Part shown: one piece after another, positions 17,712 to 26,651 of the stretch
How the letters are laid out: every line of letters starts with the position of its first letter
Position numbering within the stretch: position 1 is the first letter of the stretch
The notes under the pieces: generated by a model
The model's database searches: none
Told to the model about the DNA's origin: nothing
What the model saw: only the letters and a program-made list of their open reading frames with translations
Translations under genes and position numbers: made by a program
Origin: Salinivirgaceae bacterium
Lineage (GTDB): Bacteria; Bacteroidota; Bacteroidia; Bacteroidales; SZUA-534
Length of the DNA stretch: 36,323 nucleotides
NCBI GenBank assembly: GCA_017557785.1
Contig: JAFYYA010000107.1
Location: 1 to 36,323, forward strand
Direction: 5' to 3'

Positions 17712-20048
17712 ATGCGTAACCAAACAATGAAAAACACATTCACAATTATCGCAACAATAATCATCGGTGCAAGCCAAATGGCTAATGCACAAACCATTAA
17801 CGGCACAATCCGTGACGAAAACGCCAATCCCGTGCCATTTGCCAACGTTATCCTGCTGAAGGGCGACTCGACATTTGTGACGGGTGCGGTGAGCAGTGAC
17901 GACGGGCACTTTGCGGTTGAGCGCAAAGCCGGTGCGCAATTAATTAAAATAACGAGCGTCGGCTATGAGAACTTTTGTCGCCAGATTGCTGACATTCAGG
18001 ATTTCGACAACATTGTAATCAATAGTCAGACAACTGAGTTGAACGAAGTTACGGTGAAGGCGGCTCAGATAATTACTCAATTGAAAGGTACATCGTTGGT
18101 AACAAACGTTGCGGGAACTATTCTGTCGAGCAAAACAAGTACGATGCGTATGCTTGGCCAAATTCCCGGATTGTGTCCAGCTGCAGGCGGTACAGTCACC
18201 GTGCTTGGCAAAGGCGCGCCCATTTATTACATCAACAACCGAAAGGTGAGCGATGCCCGCGAGCTTGATGAACTTTTGCCTGAGAACATCAAAGATGTTG
18301 AGGTCATTGCGTCGCCGGGCGCCAAATATCCGTCGGGAACGGGTGCGGTGGTTCGCATTAACACGGTGAAGCCTACGGGCGAGGGCTTTGGTTTCAGTGG
18401 ACGCCACTACGCTGCCGCCAACTCGAAAAATCTCATTACCGATAATCTTTTGAATATCAAATACCGGAAAAAGAATCTCGATTTGTTCGTTTCGGGGCGT
18501 TATCTGTACGACGACCATATCACCGATATGGAATCAGAGACACTCAACAACTCTAATCACAAATGGGTTACCAAAAATATGAGCAGTGAGGAAAACGAGC
18601 ACGATTATGTTCCGCTCAGTGTCGGATTCAACTATCAGATTAACAAAAATCATTCGCTTGGTGCGAAGGCTACGGGGTCATTCTCGATTTTGAATCGGAA
18701 AAATTTCGAGAATACGCTCACATCGTACTGCGATGACGCAGAGTACGACAAAATTGACCTGAAAAGCAACGACAAGTACCAATACAATCCCGGCTTGGAT
18801 ATGAACGCCTACTACAGCGGAAAAATCGGCGACTTGACTATAGATTTCAACACCGATTATGTGTCGTCGGATGTGAATGAGAAGTCGGACCGCAACGAAC
18901 TCAGCGCCGACTACGATGACCGCGACATTATCACCGAAAACGACAGACGGAGCACCCTTTTGGCCCACAAGATTGTATTGGGGCATCCGCTTGGCGGCGG
19001 CAAAATCGAGTTTGGCGGCGAAACGGTATTCACCGAATACACCGACAATATGTGTAGCCAAAGTCAGGAATTCGTGCCATCGTCTGAAAGCCATTCCGAG
19101 CAGAAAGATATCGCAGCGTTCATTGAGTATCAACGTAATATATCAAAAATGACACTTAATGCCGGCTTGCGTTACGAGTATGTCGATTACGATTTCTTTC
19201 ATAACAATATCCGCAACGAAAACGCGTCTTGCGTCAATAATCAACTTTCACCAACGTTGTCTGTTTCGGGCGAATTGGGACCAGTCAGAATGTCGCTGAC
19301 CTATAGTGACCGAATCCGTCGGCCATCGTATGGCAGTATGGGCAATTATCTGAATTACATTAGCCGATACTCTTACAGCAAGGGCAACCCGGACATCAAA
19401 CCATCATTTTCACACGAATTTGCGCTGTCGTCGGCATATAAGTTCTTTCAGGCCGGCGCCACTTACACGCTGACAATAGATGATTTCAAGTCGTTTTCGA
19501 TTGTCAATCCCGACAGCCCGGAATCGGTTGTGAGAACATCGTTCAACATTGGAACAACATCGAAACTTATGCTGTTTTTCTCAACGCAACCGTCGTTTGG
19601 CATTTACCGACCAAGCCTTAATCTCAATTGCGGATTGCAATGGCTTGAAGTTGAATCGCAGGGTGTGACGGAAAAACTGCACAAACCGGCTTTTTGGGGC
19701 AGTTTCGCGAACAGGTTTGTATTAGAGTCGGGATGGAATTTCGAGATGAATATTTTTTTCCAAAGCAACGGACACAGTGGGTATAATCTTCAGAAAAGGA
19801 TAGTTAGGGCGGATGCCAATATCAACAAGTCGTTTTTCAAGAACGCCCTGCGTGTTGAAGTGGGTCTTGATGACATTTTCCACAGTTACATTGCTAAGAA
19901 TAAGGAATACAGCGAGTCGGGATTTGACGATACGCGCTTCGACTATAATCAACATATGATAAACGCAACTATCATATACAAAATCAATCCGTCGCAGAAC
20001 AAGTACAAAGGAACCGGCGCAGGAAATGCCGAGAAGAGCAGACTTTAA
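17712..20048 (+). CDS. Outer-membrane beta-barrel receptor (carboxypeptidase-regulatory domain, TonB-receptor-like), copy 2
   Basis: This 778-residue paralogue of the gene at 14953 shares the same order: signal peptide (ending MANAQ), carboxypeptidase-regulatory domain (INGTIRDENANPVPFANV), plug-like region (IYYINNRKVSDARELDELLP, DVEVIASPGAKYPSGTG), barrel, and tail KYKGTGAGNAEKSRL. An internal ATG at 17727, just before the hydrophobic signal, is an equally good start. The sequence has diverged well beyond allelic variation, so this is an old tandem duplication and the ligands may differ. It is probably the first gene of a plus-strand run extending to the ABC exporter, because no clear terminator is seen until 26652. 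Confidence 0.88.
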   Translation: MRNQTMKNTFTIIATIIIGASQMANAQTINGTIRDENANPVPFANVILLKGDSTFVTGAVSSDDGHFAVERKAGAQLIKITSVGYENFCRQIADIQDFDNIVINSQTTELNEVTVKAAQIITQLKGTSLVTNVAGTILSSKTSTMRMLGQIPGLCPAAGGTVTVLGKGAPIYYINNRKVSDARELDELLPENIKDVEVIASPGAKYPSGTGAVVRINTVKPTGEGFGFSGRHYAAANSKNLITDNLLNIKYRKKNLDLFVSGRYLYDDHITDMESETLNNSNHKWVTKNMSSEENEHDYVPLSVGFNYQINKNHSLGAKATGSFSILNRKNFENTLTSYCDDAEYDKIDLKSNDKYQYNPGLDMNAYYSGKIGDLTIDFNTDYVSSDVNEKSDRNELSADYDDRDIITENDRRSTLLAHKIVLGHPLGGGKIEFGGETVFTEYTDNMCSQSQEFVPSSESHSEQKDIAAFIEYQRNISKMTLNAGLRYEYVDYDFFHNNIRNENASCVNNQLSPTLSVSGELGPVRMSLTYSDRIRRPSYGSMGNYLNYISRYSYSKGNPDIKPSFSHEFALSSAYKFFQAGATYTLTIDDFKSFSIVNPDSPESVVRTSFNIGTTSKLMLFFSTQPSFGIYRPSLNLNCGLQWLEVESQGVTEKLHKPAFWGSFANRFVLESGWNFEMNIFFQSNGHSGYNLQKRIVRADANINKSFFKNALRVEVGLDDIFHSYIAKNKEYSESGFDDTRFDYNQHMINATIIYKINPSQNKYKGTGAGNAEKSRL

Positions 20049-20111
20049 CAGAAATTGAAGACAATAAGTCATAATTCACGAGTAAGCATAAAACAATAAA
20101 AAAAGCATATT

Positions 20112-21395
20112 ATGAAACGTAATCTATTAACAGCAAGCATTTTGGCGGGGGCAATTATTAGTTTGTCCTACGGTTGTAACGCAAGTGACACTGCAAGTAA
20201 AAATCCATCGCAATTCGCCGGCAATTGGTACGGAACCATCAACGCCGGCGGACAGCAGATTGATATGGCAATCAATATTGATGAGACGGGAAAATCCATT
20301 CTGCTCGACATTCCGCAACAAAACGCGAAAGACATTCCGCTCACAATCGATTATATGTCAGCCGATTCGTTGGCATTAAGCCTTGCAGCGGCAGGATTGA
20401 GTTATCGTGGACGGCTCACATCGGACAGCACTATCAACGGCACATATGAGCAGCAGGGGATGAAATTTAAGTTGGATTTTGTGAGGGGCGAACTTGGCGA
20501 CAAATCTGAGCGCATCAGTCCGCAAGAGCCGCAGCCGCCATTCAACTACGAGGTGCGAGAGGTGTTTTTCGAGAACAAAGCCGCAAAAGTTGTTCTTGCG
20601 GGCACGCTCATCTACCCCGAGGGTTTTAAGAAGGGTCAGAAAGTGCCTGTTGTGCTGATGGTTACGGGCGGTGGCGACCTTGACCGCGGCAAGACAAAAC
20701 CGTTCCGCGTGATTACTGATTATTTGGCCCGCAACGGCATCGCCAGTCTGCATTACGACAAGCGTGGATGCGGTCTGTCGACAGGCGATTTTGCCTCGGC
20801 CACAATATCCGATTTTGCCGACGATGCCGCCTGTGGATTGGATTTTTTGAAAGCGTTAGGCGATTTTTCGCAAACGGGCGTCATAGGGCATTCTGAAGGT
20901 GGCAGTGTGGCCTACATATTGGGTAGCCGCGGCTTAACAGATTTTCTTGTCACAATGGCCGGCCCGGCAATGCGGATGGATGCAATTCTGTCATACCAGA
21001 TAAATGCTATGATGCAGGCCAGTGGTGCTTCATCTAATCCTGCAATTAGTGTGGCCGAGGCGCGATTAATACTTCTTCAGCAGGATGATTCGCCTTACAA
21101 CCGTGATATTATCGATTTTAACCCGACTGTTTATGTGCAAAAGGTTGCGTGTCCGGTTTTTGCGTTGATTTGCGACAAAGATTTAAATGTCGACCCCAAA
21201 ATGACACTTGAATCATTGAATAAAAACTTGCAGCAAAACCCTAGAAATCAGGTTAAAGTGTACGAGAATCTGAATCACATCTTCCAACACTGCAACCCCG
21301 ACAAACCGCTTGAAACCATAGATGGCGATGAACTCATCAGTCCCGATGTTCCGGTGGATATTGCGAAATGGATTAATGAATTGTGTAATAAGTAA
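20112..21395 (+). CDS. Exported alpha/beta hydrolase (serine aminopeptidase/esterase type)
   Basis: The 427-residue protein has an N-terminal signal ending SLSYGC (Cys22, an imperfect lipobox). A small beta-rich domain spans about 33-125 (FAGNWYGTI). The alpha/beta hydrolase fold starts near 150. Visible active-site elements are the oxyanion region VTGGGDLDRG, YDKRGCGLSTG, the nucleophile Ser261 in GHSEGG, acid Asp357 in CDKDLNV and His389 in NLNHIF. This fits periplasmic or outer-membrane-attached S33-like peptidases/esterases; the substrate is unknown. It lies 63 nt after the second receptor in the same direction, consistent with joint use of a substrate brought in by that receptor. Confidence 0.85.
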   Translation: MKRNLLTASILAGAIISLSYGCNASDTASKNPSQFAGNWYGTINAGGQQIDMAINIDETGKSILLDIPQQNAKDIPLTIDYMSADSLALSLAAAGLSYRGRLTSDSTINGTYEQQGMKFKLDFVRGELGDKSERISPQEPQPPFNYEVREVFFENKAAKVVLAGTLIYPEGFKKGQKVPVVLMVTGGGDLDRGKTKPFRVITDYLARNGIASLHYDKRGCGLSTGDFASATISDFADDAACGLDFLKALGDFSQTGVIGHSEGGSVAYILGSRGLTDFLVTMAGPAMRMDAILSYQINAMMQASGASSNPAISVAEARLILLQQDDSPYNRDIIDFNPTVYVQKVACPVFALICDKDLNVDPKMTLESLNKNLQQNPRNQVKVYENLNHIFQHCNPDKPLETIDGDELISPDVPVDIAKWINELCNK

Positions 21396-21464
21396 ACAGG
21401 CATTATGTTCTAGAAATTTGAAATTGAAAAACTTATAACTTCGAAAACTCAAAAACTTTAAACA

Positions 21465-22283
21465 ATGAGACATTTCATAGTATTGGCGATAATGGCAATA
21501 ATTGGCACCAGTCAAAATGCTAATGCACAGTTGATTATCAGCGGCAACGTGCAGAACGAGCGCGGCGAGACGGTTGAGTATGTCAGCATTGGCTTCAATC
21601 GCGACAGCGTTGGCACCATATCGGACGGCAACGGACATTTCTCGCTGAAAGTCCCCGCGGGACGCACTAACACGCTCGTTTTCAGCCACGTATCGTATCT
21701 GCCGACAGAGATTCCTTTTGAGACATATTCTGCAGGCAACGAACTGACTATCGTTTTGAAAGACAAAATGATAGTGCTGCCAGAAGTTACGGTTGGAGAA
21801 TCGAGCAAGCCCAAAACCATTGAGGGCCGCGGAATGCCAATGCCAGGCAGTTGCGTCCTTACGGGGCGCGGTACCCCCGACGGACCCGAAGGCGGCCCAA
21901 TGTTTACAGTCGATAAAGATTACATTATCAGTAATATACTGTTGAAAATAGAAAAGTGTACCTACAAGGAATGCAAATTGAGTTTCAATCTCTACGAGAG
22001 GCGGGACAGCCAACTTGTCAACGTTCTTCAGAAACCGATTTATCAGACTCTGCAACAATCAAAAAAAGGCTTTACGCTCGACGTTGAGCCGACCGACATT
22101 CTGTTGCTGAAACGTGGCACAGAGTACTATTTAAGCGTATCAATGGTGGACAGCGACGGCGAAGGTACACTTATGATTGGCGCGAGCGCGAAAAGCGGCT
22201 ATTACCGTAAAGGGTTGATTAACGGTGAGATAAAGAAAGTCCCCGTATGCCCTGCGATTGCTGTGAAAGGGAATGAATTGTAA
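21465..22283 (+). CDS. Secreted carboxypeptidase-regulatory-like domain protein
   Basis: The 272-residue product begins with a signal peptide (IIGTSQNANAQ) very like that of receptor copy 2 (IIGASQMANAQ). It continues into the same type of regulatory domain (LIISGNVQNERGETVEYVSI, ending around LPEVTVGESS at about 110). Instead of a plug and barrel it has about 160 residues of beta-rich sequence with no family I recognise (for example LSFNLYERRDSQ, EYYLSVSMVDSDGEG). It may descend from the receptor N-terminus or simply share the module. Likely periplasmic or outer-membrane associated; the role is unknown. Confidence 0.75.
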   Translation: MRHFIVLAIMAIIGTSQNANAQLIISGNVQNERGETVEYVSIGFNRDSVGTISDGNGHFSLKVPAGRTNTLVFSHVSYLPTEIPFETYSAGNELTIVLKDKMIVLPEVTVGESSKPKTIEGRGMPMPGSCVLTGRGTPDGPEGGPMFTVDKDYIISNILLKIEKCTYKECKLSFNLYERRDSQLVNVLQKPIYQTLQQSKKGFTLDVEPTDILLLKRGTEYYLSVSMVDSDGEGTLMIGASAKSGYYRKGLINGEIKKVPVCPAIAVKGNEL

Positions 22284-22341
22284 AAAAGGTTGGGTAGGAG
22301 AAAGGATTATAACCCCGTAACATAAAGATTATAAAATTATT

Positions 22342-22791
22342 ATGAAAATAGAACTTGCAACACGGAACGATGTTCCCGAACTTTTAGAATTGCAATTCAA
22401 GGCGTTTGCGCCAGTGGCTCAGAAACTGCAGTTTGCAGGCATTCCGCAAATGACCGCCACCATTGATGATGCCTATGCGCACTTCGACAGCCACACAACG
22501 TTGAAAATGATGTCGGACGATGGCCGAATTGTCGGCTCTGTCAGCGGAAAGATGGACGGCGGGCTCTACATTGGGCGGCTGATGGTGTCGCCCGACTGCC
22601 AGCGGCAGGGCATTGGGCGCAAGTTGCTGCACCAATTGGAATCGATGTTTCCCAGCACCCGCGAGTGGCTCTGTTCCTATCGCGACGACGATGTGACCTG
22701 CGGCTTCTATTCGAGCGAAGGTTTCCGCAAATACGACGATTACTTGGTTTGCGAAGGCCTTTGGGCCATTCATATGGAAAAGATTCTATGA
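22342..22791 (+). CDS. GNAT family N-acetyltransferase
   Basis: The 149-residue cytoplasmic protein has the acetyl-CoA-binding motif A of GNAT enzymes, RLMVSPDCQRQGIGRKLLHQLE in effect, at about residues 79-100, with QRQGIG as the pyrophosphate loop. GFYSSEGFRKYDDY matches the usual C-terminal motif B region. It transfers an acetyl group to an amine; the acceptor cannot be told. It lies 58 nt after the previous gene, same strand. Confidence 0.88.
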   Translation: MKIELATRNDVPELLELQFKAFAPVAQKLQFAGIPQMTATIDDAYAHFDSHTTLKMMSDDGRIVGSVSGKMDGGLYIGRLMVSPDCQRQGIGRKLLHQLESMFPSTREWLCSYRDDDVTCGFYSSEGFRKYDDYLVCEGLWAIHMEKIL

Positions 22792-22838
22792 CAGTATTTT
22801 GGGTACGAATTGAGAAAGAAGGTTGAGAAAAGGATTTC

Positions 22839-22884
22839 TAAACTTTAAACCTGTTCAACTTGTTCAACCCGTTAAACTTTAAAC
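22839..22884 (+). repeat. Direct repeats in the leader of the serine hydrolase gene
   Basis: TAAACTTTAAAC occurs at 22839-22850 and again at 22873-22884, flanking two copies of TGTTCAAC (22852-22859 and 22861-22868). Related ACTTTAAAC sequence precedes the gene at 21465. Function unknown. Confidence 0.6.
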
Positions 22885-22898
22885 AAAACATAAAAACA

Positions 22899-24506
22899 AT
22901 GAAGAAATCATTTATCGCGCTATGTTGCGCAGCCGTCTGCACCGCTTGCAGCCAGCAGACTCTCGACCAGAAACTCGACGCTTATTTCGACACTCTCGAC
23001 GGGCATTTTATGGGCTCGGTTGTGGTGCAGCGCGACGGGCAGACCATCTATCAGAAATCGTTGGGCTTTGCCGACGTTGAGAACCAGATTCCCTGCACGG
23101 CCGAAACGGAGTTCCGCATAGGGTCAATCTCGAAACCATTCACGGCAGTTATGGTGCTGAAGGCCGCCAACGAGGGCCGCTTGTCGCTCAACGACCCGTT
23201 GTCAAAGTATTTTCCTAACGCACAAATCGCTAATGCAGAGCAGATTACTATCGACCAATTGCTTTATCACCGCAGCGGCTTGCGCGATATTGTCAACGAC
23301 ATGCCTGCCGACTATCTGACGTATTACACCACGCCGCAGACGCGCCAGCAGATTCTTGAGCGAGTGGCGGCCGCAGGCACAAACTTCGCGCCCGACAGCA
23401 CATACCGTTACTGCAACACGGGCTACAACTTGCTCGGATTCATCTTGGAAGACGTCTATGGCAAGCCGTATGCCGAAATTGTGGACGAACTGATTATCAA
23501 ACCGTTGAATCTGAAACACACACGTTTTTCCGAGACCATCAATCTGCAGCGCGGCGACGCCCGTTCATACACGTTGCTCGACCATTGGCAGGTTCAGCCC
23601 GATACCGACGCGTCGGTGGCGTTGGGTGCGGGCGCAATGGCATCAACACCCGCCGACCTTGCAAAATTTGGCAGAGCGCTGTTCGACGGCATCTTCGGCG
23701 ACAATCTGCGCGAGCAAATGAAACAACAGAAAGAGGGCATCGGCCGCGGCCTGTTCCCATTCTCGCATAACGACCACTCGGGCTACGGCCATTCGGGCGC
23801 CATCGACGGGTTCAAGTCGCAACTTGAGGTTTTCGACAACCTGACAATCGCCTTTTGCTCAAACGGCGCCGACATCGACCTTAACAAAATCACTTTGACC
23901 ATTCTCGACATCTTGGACGGGAAGGAAATCGAAAAAAGCGATTCCAATAAATACCTTGAACTCACGCCCGAGCAACTTGCACCGTGCGAAGGCTTTTTCG
24001 TTTGTGAGGCGATTGGAATGGAAGTTACCGTGACGGTGGCAGGCAATCGGCTGTGCGCACAGGCTGCAGGCCAGCAATCTTTCCCGCTCGACGCCCTTTC
24101 GGCTGACGATTTTGAGTACAAGGCGATTGGCGTGGCTATCACCTTTTCGCCCGACCGCAACAAAGTCACACTCAAGCAAATGGGGCAGACATTCGAGTTT
24201 GTGAGAAAATCGGCCAACACCGACAATAAAGTTGAAGCACAATCGGTTATGCTGACCAGCGAACAGTTGTCGGCTCTTGTCGGAACCTACTCATCGGCGC
24301 AGTTGGGAATGGACCTGAAAATTACTTCCGACGGCACAAAATTGCAGGGACAGGCAACAGGGCAAGCGGCATTTCCGCTCACTGCCACATCGGAAACCGA
24401 TTTCGAGTTCAAACCAGCAGGCATCGTTATCAAATTCGACGTTTCCAGCAAAAAACTGACACTGAATCAGGGTGGCGGAAAATTCGATTTTGTGAAGAAA
24501 GAGTGA
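22899..24506 (+). CDS. Exported serine hydrolase, beta-lactamase/DD-peptidase family, with two C-terminal repeats
   Basis: I use the ATG at 22899 (535 residues), which opens directly on a signal sequence with a lipobox-like CTAC (Cys17); the upstream TTG is unnecessary. The catalytic set of class C beta-lactamase-like enzymes is complete: Ser76-x-x-Lys79 in GSISKPF, Tyr171-Cys-Asn173 and His298-Ser-Gly300. The C-terminal part (about 355-535) contains two homologous beta-rich repeats, each with an F(E/D)F(V/K)-type end (TFEFVRK and KFDFVKK), like the domain that follows many such hydrolases. Members cleave or transfer peptide or ester bonds of D-amino-acid-containing or other substrates; true beta-lactamase activity cannot be assumed. 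It precedes the ABC exporter. Confidence 0.88.
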   Translation: MKKSFIALCCAAVCTACSQQTLDQKLDAYFDTLDGHFMGSVVVQRDGQTIYQKSLGFADVENQIPCTAETEFRIGSISKPFTAVMVLKAANEGRLSLNDPLSKYFPNAQIANAEQITIDQLLYHRSGLRDIVNDMPADYLTYYTTPQTRQQILERVAAAGTNFAPDSTYRYCNTGYNLLGFILEDVYGKPYAEIVDELIIKPLNLKHTRFSETINLQRGDARSYTLLDHWQVQPDTDASVALGAGAMASTPADLAKFGRALFDGIFGDNLREQMKQQKEGIGRGLFPFSHNDHSGYGHSGAIDGFKSQLEVFDNLTIAFCSNGADIDLNKITLTILDILDGKEIEKSDSNKYLELTPEQLAPCEGFFVCEAIGMEVTVTVAGNRLCAQAAGQQSFPLDALSADDFEYKAIGVAITFSPDRNKVTLKQMGQTFEFVRKSANTDNKVEAQSVMLTSEQLSALVGTYSSAQLGMDLKITSDGTKLQGQATGQAAFPLTATSETDFEFKPAGIVIKFDVSSKKLTLNQGGGKFDFVKKE

Positions 24507-24533
24507 TTGGGGGTGTTGGACGCAAGAAGTAAA

Positions 24534-24581
24534 ATGCAGATTTTGCATATAAGTGGTCAGTGCAAAATTTGCATCAACCAC
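24534..24581. promoter_or_regulatory. Paired TGCAAA-type palindromes, possible operator
   Basis: Two 15-bp dyads lie 26 bp apart centre to centre: ATGCAGATTTTGCAT (24534-24548) and GTGCAAAATTTGCAT (24560-24574). The second sits inside a wider dyad with GTGGT/ACCAC arms (24553-24581). It lies between the serine hydrolase and the ABC exporter and could bind a dimeric regulator or form an RNA hairpin. The regulator is unknown. Confidence 0.45.
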
Positions 24582-24603
24582 AAGAATAACTATAATATAT
24601 TTG

Positions 24604-24658
24604 AAACTTAAAACTTATGCAGACGTGCAACGGCGCGTCTCTACAAAAACTTAAAACT
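24604..24658. repeat. REP-like palindrome flanked by 12-bp direct repeats
   Basis: An 8-bp stem (AGACGTGC at 24621 with GCGCGTCT at 24633, one G-U pair, loop AACG) is bracketed by AAACTTAAAACT at 24604-24615 and 24647-24658. The inner part is GC-rich within very AT-rich leader DNA. It looks like a small mobile palindromic unit inserted into a leader with target duplication, or a duplicated leader; no transposase is present. Confidence 0.5.
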
Positions 24659-24661
24659 AAA

Positions 24662-25432
24662 ATGGACGATTTGTTAATTGTAAACAATCTCTGCAAGACC
24701 TTCAAACTCTCGCCGAAACAGCAGCGGATTGAAGGCACGAAGCAGAAAACGGCGGTCGACGACCTGTCGTTCACCGCACGGCGCGGTGAGATTTTCGGCC
24801 TTTTGGGCCCCAACGGCGCAGGCAAAACCACCACGCTGCGTATATTATCTACACTTATCCGCCCCGACAGCGGCAACGCTTTCTTCGACGGCGTCAGCGT
24901 GGTTGACGAACCCGAAAAGGTGCGCACAAAAATTGCGTTCCTGACATCGGAACTCAAACTCGAAGACTTCTTCACGCCGAACTATCTGTTCGACTTTTTC
25001 AGCCAGTTGCACGGCGTCAGCCCCGAAGTGGCCAGAGAACGTAAAGAGCAGTTGTTCAGCCGTTTCGGCATCGATAGGTTTGCCGAAGTGAAGGTGGCCA
25101 ACCTTTCAACGGGAATGAAGCAGAAGGTGTCGATTGTCATCTCGCTCGTGCACGACCCCGACATCATCATCTTCGACGAGCCCACCAACGGACTCGACGT
25201 GCTCACGGCACGCACCGTCACCGATTTCCTTCAAGAACTGCGCGCCAAGGGCAAGACGATAATCCTGAGCACCCACATTTTCAGCCTTGTCGAGCGCCTG
25301 TGCGACTGCGTGGGTGTGATTATCGACGGCCGAATGGTGGCCTGCGGCTCGCTCAGCGAAGTGTGCAACGGTCTGCAACTCGAAGACCGCTTTTTTGAAC
25401 TCTATAAAGAAGTGAAAGGAGACGAAGAATGA
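24662..25432 (+). CDS. ABC transporter ATP-binding protein, NatA-like
   Basis: The 256-residue ATPase has Walker [10 protein letters not shown] (49-57), the signature LSTGMKQKV (148-156), Walker [13 protein letters not shown] (168-179) and the H-loop His204 in STHIF. The Q-loop region reads [20 protein letters not shown], the variant typical of the NatA (sodium-efflux type) subfamily. I chose the ATG at 24662 because the earlier in-frame ATG (24617) would run through the REP-like palindrome and adds residues unlike the family. The stop overlaps the permease start (ATGA), so the two are coupled. It energises export by the adjacent permease; sodium is only one possible substrate. Confidence 0.92.
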   Translation: MDDLLIVNNLCKTFKLSPKQQRIEGTKQKTAVDDLSFTARRGEIFGLLGPNGAGKTTTLRILSTLIRPDSGNAFFDGVSVVDEPEKVRTKIAFLTSELKLEDFFTPNYLFDFFSQLHGVSPEVARERKEQLFSRFGIDRFAEVKVANLSTGMKQKVSIVISLVHDPDIIIFDEPTNGLDVLTARTVTDFLQELRAKGKTIILSTHIFSLVERLCDCVGVIIDGRMVACGSLSEVCNGLQLEDRFFELYKEVKGDEE

Positions 25433-26619
25433 AATCTAACGTATTGATAATCATAAAGAAAGAGTTTGACCGCGTCTTCCGCGACCGTCAACTTATGTTC
25501 ACCACAATCATCCTGCCAGGACTGCTTATCTATCTCATATACAGTTTTATGGGTACAAGTGCTAACAAAATGATGCAGCAGAACCGCGAAGAGAGCGTCA
25601 CCGTTCAGGTTGACAACCTGCCGCAGAGTGTGGCGCAGTCGTTCAACGCTTTGAGCGGCAACGTCACGCTTAACCAGAGTGCTTTCGGTCAAGCCGAAAT
25701 TGACGCACTTAAAGACAAGAATATCAATACGGTGCTTGTGCGCTTTCCGTCACAATTCGACGAGCGTGTGAGCGTTTACACAACCGCCGACAGCACGCCC
25801 GCGCCAAACATCGAGATTTACTACAACTCGACCAACGACGCCACGCAGCGCATCTATTCGGTAATCAGCGGTGTGCTTGGCAAATATGAAGAGTCGATAG
25901 GCAACCGATTCGACATCAACCGCATCGACAGCCCTGACGTGCGCTTCAATCAGGCCGACGACGAGCAAGTGAGCGGACAGATTTTGGGCCGTTTGCTGCC
26001 AATGCTGATTTTGATTATGCTTTTCAGCGGTGTAATGGCGACGGCGCAGAACTCGATTGCAGGCGAAAAGGAACGCGGCACCATTGCCACGCTGCTTGTC
26101 ACCCCAATGCACCGTAGCGAGTTGGCTTTTGGCAAGATAGTGGCAATCAGCGGAATATCGCTGCTGAGTGCCATTTCGAGTTTCATTGGCATTGTGCTGT
26201 CGATACCCAATATGATTGGAATGCCAAGCAATGGCGTGTCATTCAGTTATGGTACCAGCGAGTACGTCATTCTGTTAGCCATAATTATCAGCACGGTGCT
26301 GATAATGGCGGCCGTTGTGAGCATTCTCTCGACGCTTGCCAAAGACGTGAAAAACGCCGCATCGCTCTGTATGCCGCTAATGCTTGTAATGGTGTTCCTT
26401 GGCATTATTTCAATGCTTAGCAGCGACATTTCCACCAACACTGCCGTCTATCTGATTCCGTTCTACAACTCGACAATCGCAATGACTGCCCTGCTGCAGC
26501 ACGAATTAGCATTGGTGAACGTCGTTGTAACCATCGGTGCGAACATCTTCTACACCGCCTTTGCTGTTTGGGTATTGACCAAAATGTTTAACAACGAGAA
26601 GGTTATGTTTAACAGATAG
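25429..26619 (+). CDS. ABC-2 type transporter permease, NatB-like
   Basis: The 396-residue membrane protein has one N-terminal segment (TTIILPGLLIYLIYSFMG, about residues 22-39). A large extracytoplasmic domain follows to about 180, then about five membrane segments from LPMLILIMLFSGVMATAQ onwards. The cytoplasmic loop AGEKERGTIATLLVTP is the conserved ABC-2 motif that contacts the ATPase. It pairs with the ATPase gene that overlaps it by 4 nt. This topology is that of NatB-type exporters for ions, peptides or drugs. The neighbouring hydrolases raise the possibility of export or self-protection against a toxic compound, which is inference. Confidence 0.9.
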   Translation: MKSNVLIIIKKEFDRVFRDRQLMFTTIILPGLLIYLIYSFMGTSANKMMQQNREESVTVQVDNLPQSVAQSFNALSGNVTLNQSAFGQAEIDALKDKNINTVLVRFPSQFDERVSVYTTADSTPAPNIEIYYNSTNDATQRIYSVISGVLGKYEESIGNRFDINRIDSPDVRFNQADDEQVSGQILGRLLPMLILIMLFSGVMATAQNSIAGEKERGTIATLLVTPMHRSELAFGKIVAISGISLLSAISSFIGIVLSIPNMIGMPSNGVSFSYGTSEYVILLAIIISTVLIMAAVVSILSTLAKDVKNAASLCMPLMLVMVFLGIISMLSSDISTNTAVYLIPFYNSTIAMTALLQHELALVNVVVTIGANIFYTAFAVWVLTKMFNNEKVMFNR

Positions 26620-26651
26620 GTGTTAGGTGCAAACCAGCATTGTATTTGAAT

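Noticed and set aside
14953-20048. Receptor pair as a SusC/SusD polysaccharide locus
   Set aside because: No SusD-like lipoprotein and no glycoside hydrolase are found next to them.
21213-22058. 281-codon minus-strand frame across the hydrolase end and the next gene
   Set aside because: It crosses two supported plus-strand genes and an AT-rich leader, without any family likeness.
22899-24506. Serine hydrolase as a true beta-lactamase resistance gene
   Set aside because: The motifs define only the wide class C/DD-peptidase family, and the C-terminal repeats are not those of known resistance enzymes.
24617-24661. Earlier in-frame ATG for the ATPase gene
   Set aside because: It would translate the REP-like palindrome (QTCNGASLQ), unlike any ABC ATPase N-terminus; the ATG at 24662 fits the family.
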